Source of the DNA: an uncultured bacterium
GTDB taxonomy: Bacteria; Gemmatimonadota; Gemmatimonadetes; Palauibacterales; KS3-K002
Reading direction: 5' to 3'
Length of the DNA: 6,578 nt
NCBI GenBank assembly: GCA_947581845.1
Contig: CANPVY010000086.1
Span: 1 to 6,578 of the forward strand
Shown here: piece by piece, positions 1 to 6,578 of the stretch
How positions within the stretch are numbered: the stretch's first letter is position 1
Layout of the letters: each line of letters begins with the position of its first letter
Notes under the pieces: generated by a model
What the model was told of the DNA's origin: nothing
Databases searched by the model: none
Seen by the model: the letters and a program-made list of their open reading frames with translations, nothing else
Made by a program: the position numbers and the translations under genes

Positions 1-2644
1 CCAGCGTGCGGCGCGGTGTCAGCATCCAGTGTCGACCGTCGAGCGCCAGCTGCTTGAGGAACTCGAGATCCACTTCCTTCGGCACCCCTTGCACGATCCA
101 GTGCCAGATGCCCATTAGATCGAGGTCGTCCTCGTTCAGGAAGCAGCTGTAGGGCACCTCGGCGACCTCGGCCTTGGGCAGATAGACGGTGAGGACACGG
201 TCGTCTCCGTCCCAGCGGGGCCTTAGGTCGGAGCGGCCGGTCCCATCTTGGACTCGGATGCGGAACGCGCCCACCTCGAACCAGGCGTCACTCGGCCCGG
301 GCCGGAAAACCACCTTCCCCAGGGCTAGGGGAGTCCCTGCGGGTACGAGGTCGGAGATCTCGGTGAAGCCATCAGCCGTCATGAGGTACGACTTACCTGC
401 CGGGACGCCCGGTAGGTTCAGCAGCGAGGTTCCACGGGCGATGGGATCCGGCAGATACGGAAGCTCGGTGATTCTATCCCTCTCGTAGATCGGGTTGGCT
501 GCACCGGCCTCCTGCCTCTCGGGCGGCGGCTTCGTCGCCGGGAAGTTACCGTCCTTGCGCACGATCACCCCGTAGATGTCCTTCAGCTTCTCCGGGTCTT
601 CGGCCTGTGACGGCGGCAGGTCCAGCATTCCATGCGCCTCGGCGAGTGACCAGGGGCCCTTGGGCGGCGCGATGTGGCGATCGCTGACTTCGTGCGTGAC
701 CTGGTCGTCCTTGGCAGGCTCGTCGTTGAAGCTGCGAATCACCAGGCGTTCCAGAGACTCGCCGGGCGAGCCGACGACATCGGCCCGCAGCACCGTGACA
801 GGCGGCGGCAGCGGCTCGAACCGGTAGTACGGCCGCTCGTCGCTGGCGGCCGGGTCATCGTCGTCCACGGGGTTGAGAAGGAGCGGCACCATGTCCGGGA
901 CCAGGGCCTTGAACGCTGGGCTGTTCCCGGCCAGGTCTACCCCGCGCACCCGCAACCGGTACGAGGTGCCAAAGCGCAACCGTGGCAGTGATCCAGGCAG
1001 GGCGCTGAACATCGTCTCCATCTTGAGCTCGGTGTGTGCCCGCTCCCGCTTGCGCTCGGAGTTCGATTCATCGGTCAACCAGGCGCCCGGCTTGGGCGCG
1101 GAGAGGCTCCAGCCCTCCCAACTAGCGAAGATCTCGTGGAGGAAGAGATCCGGTGAGCTTTCGTCGGCGGAACTCGTGACGGCGATCTGCGTGAACCCTT
1201 CGTCCTGATAGGAGCGTTCCGGCCCGGCGTCGAAGGCGTACTCGCCGACCCGCTGATGAAGCGACCGCCAACCCTTGGTACGGTTGTCCCACACGTCGAC
1301 CCGATAGCCCCGCAGCAAGTCCTCCGCATAGAGCACCGGCGTGGGGTCGGCCGGGAGGTTGGTCTGACGCTCCGCCATCGCCTGTAGCTTGGTGGCAAGT
1401 CGCAACGCGTTCCCGGTGCGGGCAAGCGCGAAGCCGATGGAGCGGAGGGCGGGGAGGCTGCTCTCGAGATCCGAGTCCGCAGAGCGGTAGAGGATCGAGC
1501 GATGGAGGCCATAGGAATAACCCATCGCCTTGAGCGCCGCACCGTCCACGTCGACCTGCACGAGCGCGTAGCCCTCCTTGTTCAACTGCAGCAGTCCGCC
1601 CTGAGAGAGATCGGGATCGTCCGGCTGTGGTTTCGCCACGAAGTGCCCATCGTCGAGGACATAGACGGTCTTCGGCAGCACCGCTTCCGGCAGCGGCGCC
1701 GGCGCACCGCCTGGCCAGACGGGGATGATCTGGACGGTGGGCAGGTCCGGCGCAGCGGCTTCGCCCACGATCCCACCCTCGAGGGGCACGTCCAGGTCGA
1801 TCACCAAGCCCAGATCGCGCAGCAGCTTCGGATACTGCGCCAGGGTCGAGACGATCTGGTGGAAGTCGATATCCGGGAGTGGAATGACGGCCGGCAGACG
1901 CTCGTACTCACCGCTGATCTCGCCTTTGCGACCCCACTTGTCCACGACTTCGCGCTCCGGCTTCACCGTGCTCTGAGGCGTGAAGAAGTTCGTGACTTGG
2001 AAGAAGTCCAGCGTCGGGTCGGGCGGGCCCGGCGGTACGGCGTTCCGCACTCCGCGGCGTTTGCCTTCGCCCGGCTCCTGCATGCGGCGGACGAGTTGCT
2101 CGCGCAGCGCCTGGCGGCTCGGTGTGGGCCCGGTCTGCTGGCCGAGCGCCGCGTCGATCTCACGCGCCTCCTTCGCGTCGTGCACGAAGCGGATCGCGCC
2201 GAGCGCCGGGTCACGCCGCAGGTCGTCGCGGGAGGGGAACCGCTCGGGCGAGTTCGCAGCGTATCTCTGGTAAATCCCCTCGATGTGGGAGAGCACGTTC
2301 CCTACGGGGTAGGAGAAGATCAGCCGGTCGTCGTAGTTCGGGAACTCGTAGGGCCGGATATACGTGTCGAGCGGGAAGAGCGCCCGCCAGAGCTCGGACG
2401 ACGGCTCGCCCACCCGTTCCGCCTCGACCGTGGGTCCGGGGTTGAAGCGGACGTTGAACCTGAGGTTGCGCACGATGTCCGGCCAGTCGCCGAAGTAGTC
2501 GGCAAACTGTTCCAGCCGCGGCCGCGCTCCGCCCTCGTCCGTCATCAGGCGGGGGGAGACATGGATCGACAGCCGGAGGACCTTATGTTCGGGTACACCG
2601 GCGGGCAGCGCGGTCCAGATGATCGAGATCGACTTCGCTGGCAT
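1..2644 (-). CDS. Giant conserved uncharacterised protein, 3'-partial (first 881 aa)
   Basis: Function not recognised. The ATG at 2644-2642 opens a frame with no stop through 881 codons to the left edge, so the C-terminus is outside. It starts 11 bases after the stop of the upstream giant gene. The N-terminus begins MPAKSISIIWTALPAGVPEH, with RLSIHVSPRL at 24-33 and LFPLDTYIRPYEF at 89-101. A proline-rich, charged linker lies around 186-210. A conserved-looking block at 438-521 contains LYAEDLLRGYRVDVWD and SWEGWSLSAPKPG. A fibronectin-type-III-like strand, YRLRVRGVDLAGNS, is at 562-575. Later motifs are RHIAPPKGPWSLAEAHGM (656-673), LPYLPDPIARG (728-738) and GRHWMLTPRRTL (870-881). There is a single cysteine (C834), no membrane helix, no signal peptide at the chosen start and no catalytic signature. 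From memory, related proteins are uncharacterised companions of the upstream protein's family. Codon third positions are strongly G/C, supporting this frame against its shadows. Confidence 0.93.
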   Translation of the reverse strand, partial: MPAKSISIIWTALPAGVPEHKVLRLSIHVSPRLMTDEGGARPRLEQFADYFGDWPDIVRNLRFNVRFNPGPTVEAERVGEPSSELWRALFPLDTYIRPYEFPNYDDRLIFSYPVGNVLSHIEGIYQRYAANSPERFPSRDDLRRDPALGAIRFVHDAKEAREIDAALGQQTGPTPSRQALREQLVRRMQEPGEGKRRGVRNAVPPGPPDPTLDFFQVTNFFTPQSTVKPEREVVDKWGRKGEISGEYERLPAVIPLPDIDFHQIVSTLAQYPKLLRDLGLVIDLDVPLEGGIVGEAAAPDLPTVQIIPVWPGGAPAPLPEAVLPKTVYVLDDGHFVAKPQPDDPDLSQGGLLQLNKEGYALVQVDVDGAALKAMGYSYGLHRSILYRSADSDLESSLPALRSIGFALARTGNALRLATKLQAMAERQTNLPADPTPVLYAEDLLRGYRVDVWDNRTKGWRSLHQRVGEYAFDAGPERSYQDEGFTQIAVTSSADESSPDLFLHEIFASWEGWSLSAPKPGAWLTDESNSERKRERAHTELKMETMFSALPGSLPRLRFGTSYRLRVRGVDLAGNSPAFKALVPDMVPLLLNPVDDDDPAASDERPYYRFEPLPPPVTVLRADVVGSPGESLERLVIRSFNDEPAKDDQVTHEVSDRHIAPPKGPWSLAEAHGMLDLPPSQAEDPEKLKDIYGVIVRKDGNFPATKPPPERQEAGAANPIYERDRITELPYLPDPIARGTSLLNLPGVPAGKSYLMTADGFTEISDLVPAGTPLALGKVVFRPGPSDAWFEVGAFRIRVQDGTGRSDLRPRWDGDDRVLTVYLPKAEVAEVPYSCFLNEDDLDLMGIWHWIVQGVPKEVDLEFLKQLALDGRHWMLTPRRTL
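911..985 (-). other. Fibronectin-III-like strand motif in the downstream giant protein
   Basis: This covers residues 554-578 of the downstream protein. The motif FGTSYRLRVRGVDLAGNSP matches the common 'Y-x-hydrophobic-R-hydrophobic-x-A/G-x-D-x-A-G-N' pattern found near the end of fibronectin type III and related beta-sandwich repeats in secreted or surface proteins. Only one clear copy is visible, so a complete domain is an inference. Confidence 0.4.
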
Positions 2645-2655
2645 CCTAACCCCCG
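2645..2655 (-). promoter_or_regulatory. Intergenic gap with weak ribosome-binding-like G-run before the downstream gene
   Basis: On the minus strand the 11 bases between the TGA and the next ATG read CGGGGGTTAGG. The five-G run ends five bases before the ATG and could pair weakly with the anti-Shine-Dalgarno end of 16S rRNA, though it is not a canonical GGAGG. There is no room for a promoter or terminator, so the two genes should be co-transcribed. Re-initiation by ribosomes finishing the upstream gene is likely. This gap supports the ATG at 2644 as the start. Confidence 0.45.
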
Positions 2656-5600
2656 TCAGTTGGCGTAGGCGAGTTGGTACGTGACCCACTCGTCCGCGGT
2701 CATCAAGTCGGCGAAGTGTGGTGGCGGCGGAGTCGTGAACTCCTTACGGCACTTGATGTCCACGCTCATGCTGAAGAACAGGATCTCTATCTCTATGGTC
2801 AGGGTCGCCTCGCCCCAGACCATCTTGGGCGACGATTGATAGGTGAGCGCCAGATAGAACAGGATGCTGGCCGTGATCAGGCCCAGCACATCGACGTGGC
2901 CGTTCAAGCGGAAGTAGCCGGTCAGCGTCGCGACATCGCTCTCCATCTTGAAGTAGATGCCCGCCTTGATCGAGACGCCGCCGCTCGCCACGCCGAAGTC
3001 GACGGCGATGCTGGCGCCGAACTCGAGTGCCGCTTCGAGTAGCTCCACGCCATCCAGGCCGAGCTCGATGGAGAAGAAGCCGCCGCCGCCCAGTGCGTAA
3101 ACCGTGAGCGTGAACGGCTGCTCGCGTGTGCAGAAGTTGAAGCGGAAGCGGACCGGGTCGCCGGTGAACGGAACGCTCAAGCGTCCGCCGAGCGACATGT
3201 TGTCCAGGGTCAACACGCCGACGCCGATCGTCGGCAGCGCCAGCGTGAAGCCGGCCTTGATACCGGTGGGCAGGATATCGATGTCCGCATCCACAAAGCC
3301 GTCGGAGGGGATGACGTTCTGGAGCTGCTCGACGAAGGCGAGCGGGCCCGCGAACGTCACGTCCTCCACATCGGCCTTTACGTCCGCCTTCTCGCCCGCC
3401 TCCTTCTTGAAGCGGACCGAGTTCACCTCGATCGCGATGATATTGAAGAGGTCGAGCGTGAAGTCCTGGACTTTGGCCGAGACATTATAGCTCGGCTCCT
3501 TCGCCGTACCGTCGAGGCTGATGGGGATGAGCCCTATCGCCGTGAGCGACAGGGTGTCGGCCGGGTTTCCGTTGACGATGAAGGGACCGAAGCTGTCAAC
3601 CTCGGGATCCCACTTGAAGATCAGCTGGATCTGCTTTGGCAACTTCGTCGCGTTCTCCAGCTCCTCGGCGACCTCGCCGGCCTCGTTGATGATCTGGGTG
3701 AGGAAGGCGGGCACGCGAGTCTTAGGCAGGCTCTCCAGCAGCGCGGTCGTCACCTGCTCGGTCAGGTCGGAGAGCTGATTCTCCAGCTCGTCCTTGAGCG
3801 AGCCGAGCTCGACGCCGAACCCACTGGTCAGCGCCCTGACGATGTCGAGCAGCGAGATCCCGCCGAACAGCTCCACGTCGAGAAACTCGAAGAACTTGGC
3901 CGGATCGAAGCTGCCTCCCATCATCTCGTCGAGGTCGCCGCTCGCCAGGCCGGTGAGCCGCGAGAGCCCGGAGATGTTGAGGTTGGGCGTGGCCAGGCCG
4001 CCGACCTTGTCGGTGCCGGCAGACCCGCCGCCGAAGATCAGCTCGACGGCCTCCGCCAACTCGGCGAAGATCTCGCCGCTGTTCCCGGAACTGTCGCCCG
4101 CATCGCCCTCGAAGCCACGCTCGAGATAGCGATCCGGATACCTGATCGGGACGGCGCCCGCTGCGCCAGCGATGTGCTTGACCGCAGGAAGCTCCACGGA
4201 GGCGCCCTCGAGCCCGGGGTAGAAGCGCGGCTGGTCAGCGGCGCGGAACGCTGCGTCGTCGTACTCTGAGACGACCTCGGCTCCCAACGTGAGGCTCGCG
4301 GTTTCGAACGTGGTGTCGCCCGATTTGCGGCTCTTGGCGTAGGCGACCCTCTGGCCATCGAGCGACTGAGTCTTGCGGAGTGCCGTGTACGAGGACTCCG
4401 CCGCCGCGGCGTTGAGCACCGTCGTGTTTGTGACGTGCTTACCGTCGATGAACGCCAGCGGTGCGGTGAACTCCGCCTGTCGGCCTTCGAGATCCTCGGC
4501 CACGCAGTGGAAGAGGAAGTCGGAGCCACCCACCCGCAGCCAGAAGGCCTCCTGGCCGTTCCCGTCAATTTCGCTCGTCGTCGGGTCATCCAGGTTCGGG
4601 GTCGCCCGAGTCATGATTGTGACCCGGGTGAACGGGAACTTGCGCCCCTCATGCGGCTGGAACAGGGCGGGGAAGACTTTCTCCGGCTGGCGGACCACCA
4701 CGTACATCCGCTGGCGCAGGAACGCCGTCTGATAGGTTCGCCATCTCTTCCACTTGCGCTCGGTGATCTTGATCAGCGACGCCCGGTGCCCGAACGGGAA
4801 CAGGTAGCCGCGGTACACCACCTTTACAAACTGGTCGCGGGCCATAGTGGCCCGATGTCGCCACTCTTCGAGCGACAGCAGCTCCTGAGCATCGGCCGGG
4901 AGCACGCCCAGCTCCCAGGCGCCGCGCACGTTCATCCAGGCGCCGAGCGCGGTCAGCATAAAGCGGTCGGCGCGGACGACACGATCCTCGCACTCGGGTA
5001 GCAGGAAGTCGGAGGTGAGTGTGACCAGCTCGTGCCGGTCCCGCGCGTCGAGTGACATCCGGAACGGGTTGCCTGGGTGGCTGTCCGGGTAGTGCGGCGG
5101 CTCCTTCGCCGAGGCGTCACGCGTGTAGTCCGGCGACCAGACGGCGCGCACGGTGCGGTAGTACTCCTCGATCTCGTCGACCGGACTCTCGCCCGGAGGG
5201 ATCTCGCCCGTCCGTCTTACACCGAGACGTGTGTGCCAGAGTTCGGTGATGCGGCTGTCCTCGTCGGTGACCTCGCGGACGGAGTGTGCCCAGGCGCTGA
5301 ATCGGTTGGGCGAGAGGATCAGGCGCCAGGGTGTCTCGAGTGCGGTCTGGTACGACGCTGGCTCGTAAGGACGCCGCAGGAGCTCGGCGACGATGTCGGC
5401 GAGCACAGGTGCGGCGATCAATCCGTAACCCGGTCGCGTCTGCGCCACCGTGCCCGCGAGTTTCTGCAACCGCTCGGGGGTCACGCGCACGCCGCGCGGG
5501 AGGTTGCGGGCCAACCCCTGGGCCACGCTCTGTTGTAGCTCGGGCTCCACCCGTGCCTCCGCTTTCAAGCGGACCACTGCGCCGCCGGCGATCGTTGCCC

Positions 5601-6578
5601 GTATGATCCCGATACCCTCGCGCGGGTCGATGATCATCGGCCGGCCGATCAGCCGCAGCGGCGGGGGCGGCGGTGGCTGTGCCGAGGCGACGAGGCTCGG
5701 CTCGAGCTGCGTCCAATCGAGCAGGGCATCGAGTGTGTAGGGGAGCGAATCCATCGCGCTCGGCAGGCGGAAGGCCAGCCGGCTCCAACCGGCGATGAAC
5801 GCCCTGACCGGAATGTCACCCGTGCCTGGCTCCTCGCCGGGCTCGAAGAAGGCTTCCTCGGCGATGTTCTGCGGCGGGAAGCGGGCGATGATGAAGGAGC
5901 CCGGTGCCTCTTCCGTCGTCTCCCGAACCAGCGTGGCCGCGCCGGGGCCCTCGATCTGCAGGCCGAGATTCACGAAGTCGAAGGTGATGGAGAACAGGTC
6001 TCTGGGACGAAGGAGCGCGAGTGGTGGTGCGGCCGCCATCACCAGGCCGGCAGCGCTACCCTTCCCGTTGAAGGACAGTCGGGCGGCTGGAGGCGGCTCG
6101 CCGTCGCCCACCTGGCCGTCCCCGAGCGCGATGCGGCTGCCGGCAGGGGGCTGGCTGGGCTCGACGATGGCGCCGGCGACCGGCAGCACCATTCGCAGTA
6201 GCGCTGGCTCGCAACGCATCCTCTCCAGAGCTCCGTTCGTTGCGACCATCTCGAACGGCGAAAGCCCGGGAGCATCTCCGATCTCGATGCTGAAGCCCTC
6301 GCCATGCAGCCACATCGGTTCCCGGAATTGTGCCATCAACGCGCGCTGCTCACCTGCGCGGTCGAAGCCGACGGCGTAGCGTGCGCTGACCAGTGGGATG
6401 CGAGCTGGTGAGCCGGAGTCATCGAGGAGTCGGCCGCCCGGTTCCCAGGTGCCCGCCACACGCCCGTCCGCGCTGTAGGCCACCGCAGCTCGTCGCACGT
6501 CAGGTCTTCTATTCTCACCCGCCTCGATCGCGATGCTGTCGAACGGCTCGTCGGCGTAACGCAGGATGCCGGGCCCCT
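2656..6578 (-). CDS. Giant conserved uncharacterised protein, 5'-partial (at least 1306 aa)
   Basis: Function not recognised. The frame is open from the right edge to a TGA at 2658-2656. The first in-window start is a GTG at 6498, giving 1280 residues, but 26 further in-frame codons upstream (GPGILRYADEPF...) look equally protein-like, so the real start probably lies outside. Residue numbers below count from that GTG. Residues 1-270 are beta-rich with the motif FPPQNIAEEAFFE at 207-219. A six-proline run sits at 275-280. A core at 385-615 contains ELWHTRLGV (419-427), EEWRHRATMARDQ (544-556) and YLFPFGHRASLIKITERK (565-582). A Gly/Ser-rich stretch spans about 795-860 and an amphipathic helical region about 897-957. 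The C-terminal 1075-1250 is strand-rich and glycine-punctuated. I see no clear signal peptide, Walker motif or transmembrane helix, and only five cysteines (C96, C503, C665, C1123, C1250). From memory, such proteins recur in several bacterial phyla as 'hypothetical protein'. That the gene is real is very secure; its role is unknown. Confidence 0.93.
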   Translation of the reverse strand, partial: GPGILRYADEPFDSIAIEAGENRRPDVRRAAVAYSADGRVAGTWEPGGRLLDDSGSPARIPLVSARYAVGFDRAGEQRALMAQFREPMWLHGEGFSIEIGDAPGLSPFEMVATNGALERMRCEPALLRMVLPVAGAIVEPSQPPAGSRIALGDGQVGDGEPPPAARLSFNGKGSAAGLVMAAAPPLALLRPRDLFSITFDFVNLGLQIEGPGAATLVRETTEEAPGSFIIARFPPQNIAEEAFFEPGEEPGTGDIPVRAFIAGWSRLAFRLPSAMDSLPYTLDALLDWTQLEPSLVASAQPPPPPPLRLIGRPMIIDPREGIGIIRATIAGGAVVRLKAEARVEPELQQSVAQGLARNLPRGVRVTPERLQKLAGTVAQTRPGYGLIAAPVLADIVAELLRRPYEPASYQTALETPWRLILSPNRFSAWAHSVREVTDEDSRITELWHTRLGVRRTGEIPPGESPVDEIEEYYRTVRAVWSPDYTRDASAKEPPHYPDSHPGNPFRMSLDARDRHELVTLTSDFLLPECEDRVVRADRFMLTALGAWMNVRGAWELGVLPADAQELLSLEEWRHRATMARDQFVKVVYRGYLFPFGHRASLIKITERKWKRWRTYQTAFLRQRMYVVVRQPEKVFPALFQPHEGRKFPFTRVTIMTRATPNLDDPTTSEIDGNGQEAFWLRVGGSDFLFHCVAEDLEGRQAEFTAPLAFIDGKHVTNTTVLNAAAAESSYTALRKTQSLDGQRVAYAKSRKSGDTTFETASLTLGAEVVSEYDDAAFRAADQPRFYPGLEGASVELPAVKHIAGAAGAVPIRYPDRYLERGFEGDAGDSSGNSGEIFAELAEAVELIFGGGSAGTDKVGGLATPNLNISGLSRLTGLASGDLDEMMGGSFDPAKFFEFLDVELFGGISLLDIVRALTSGFGVELGSLKDELENQLSDLTEQVTTALLESLPKTRVPAFLTQIINEAGEVAEELENATKLPKQIQLIFKWDPEVDSFGPFIVNGNPADTLSLTAIGLIPISLDGTAKEPSYNVSAKVQDFTLDLFNIIAIEVNSVRFKKEAGEKADVKADVEDVTFAGPLAFVEQLQNVIPSDGFVDADIDILPTGIKAGFTLALPTIGVGVLTLDNMSLGGRLSVPFTGDPVRFRFNFCTREQPFTLTVYALGGGGFFSIELGLDGVELLEAALEFGASIAVDFGVASGGVSIKAGIYFKMESDVATLTGYFRLNGHVDVLGLITASILFYLALTYQSSPKMVWGEATLTIEIEILFFSMSVDIKCRKEFTTPPPPHFADLMTADEWVTYQLAYAN
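2749..3276 (-). other. Strand-rich, glycine-punctuated C-terminal domain of the upstream giant protein
   Basis: This covers residues about 1075-1250, counted from the GTG at 6498. Alternating hydrophobic and polar residues, as in beta strands, are broken by Gly-rich turns. Examples are SLGGRLSVPFTGDPVRFRF, YALGGGGFFSIELGLDG, EFGASIAVDFGVASGGVSI and ATLTIEIEILFFSMSVDI. The alternation argues against transmembrane helices, although LGLITASILFYLAL (1205-1218) is strongly hydrophobic. The domain is followed by a four-proline run (1257-1260) and a short acidic/aromatic tail. I take it to be a beta-sheet, solenoid or sandwich module. Exact boundaries are my estimate. Confidence 0.6.
3628..3810 (-). 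other. Amphipathic helical segment of the upstream giant protein
   Basis: This covers residues about 897-957. The stretch is rich in Leu, Glu, Lys and Gln with roughly heptad-like hydrophobic spacing (for example ELGSLKDELENQLSDLTEQV and INEAGEVAEELENATKLPK). It separates the Gly/Ser-rich linker from the strand-rich C-terminal domain. It could be a short coiled coil or a helical hairpin acting as a spacer or oligomerisation element. This is a by-eye prediction. Confidence 0.45.
4753..5346 (-). other. Trp/His/Arg-rich core of the upstream giant protein
   Basis: This covers residues about 385-582, counted from the GTG at 6498. It holds ETPWRLILSPNRFSAWAHS (388-406), ELWHTRLGV (419-427), EEWRHRATMARDQ (544-556) and YLFPFGHRASLIKITERK (565-582), followed closely by FLRQRMYVVVRQPEKVF (593-609). 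Tryptophan, histidine and arginine are concentrated here in a way that suggests strong structural or binding constraint. From memory, these are the most recognisable signatures of the family. No known catalytic motif is evident. Confidence 0.55.

Noticed and set aside
1075..1542. A 155-codon minus-strand open frame rich in Arg and Ser
   Set aside because: It is an out-of-frame shadow inside the downstream giant gene, with low-complexity R/S/P composition.
2645..2655. Possible terminator or promoter between the two genes
   Set aside because: The gap is only 11 bases and shows no inverted repeat or T-run, so there is no room for either.
1502..2668. A 388-codon plus-strand open frame beginning MEAIGITHRLERRTVHVDL
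   Set aside because: It lies wholly antisense to the downstream giant gene and runs across the gene junction. It is Arg/Val/Asp-heavy, as expected from the reverse complement of GC-rich codons, whereas the minus-strand frame is open for 881 codons with sensible domain-like motifs.
2845..2884. Possible transmembrane helix in the C-terminal domain (LGLITASILFYLAL)
   Set aside because: The hydrophobic stretch is short, and the surrounding alternating polar/hydrophobic pattern fits beta strands better than a membrane helix.
4435..5001. A 188-codon plus-strand open frame
   Set aside because: It is antisense to the conserved Trp/His/Arg core of the upstream gene; no independent start context or recognisable protein motif was seen.
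5659..5676. G-rich run (plus strand) considered as a possible quadruplex or repeat
   Set aside because: It is explained by the proline codons of the six-proline hinge in the coding frame; the runs are short and irregular.
5117..5788. A 223-codon minus-strand open frame rich in Arg, Ala and Pro
   Set aside because: It is a frame-shifted shadow of the upstream giant gene with typical high-GC shadow composition.

Overview
The window is a piece of a high-GC bacterial chromosome, roughly 60-65% GC by eye. It is filled almost completely by two very large genes on the minus strand, transcribed from right to left. In both genes most codons end in G or C, as expected for a soil- or sediment-type high-GC bacterium. 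Nothing seen here fixes the phylum; Actinomycetota, Myxococcota, Chloroflexota and Gemmatimonadota-like lineages are all possible. No RNA gene, mobile element, CRISPR array or recognisable enzyme is present.

Right part (2656-6578): the first gene encodes at least 1306 residues. The frame has no stop before the right edge, so its true start probably lies outside the window; the first GTG in the window (6498) is probably internal. The protein has an N-terminal beta-rich part, a proline-rich hinge, a conserved Trp/His/Arg-rich core, a Gly/Ser-rich linker, a helical stretch, and a glycine-punctuated beta-strand C-terminal domain that ends at a real stop.

Left part (1-2644): after a gap of only 11 bases the second gene starts with ATG at 2644. 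It stays open for 881 codons and runs off the left edge, so only its N-terminal part is here. The frame is easy to miss because its stop codon is outside the window. The two genes look like one translationally linked operon.

From memory (no search was possible), both proteins resemble giant, conserved but functionally uncharacterised bacterial 'hypothetical proteins' whose genes tend to be neighbours. Neither shows catalytic motifs, nucleotide-binding loops or clear membrane helices. Their size, beta-rich composition, paired arrangement and cysteine scarcity (five in 1280 residues; one in 881) suggest a large structural or surface/secreted assembly rather than metabolism. That is inference only. 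The other long open frames, including a 388-codon plus-strand frame at 1502-2668, are antisense shadows of these two genes.
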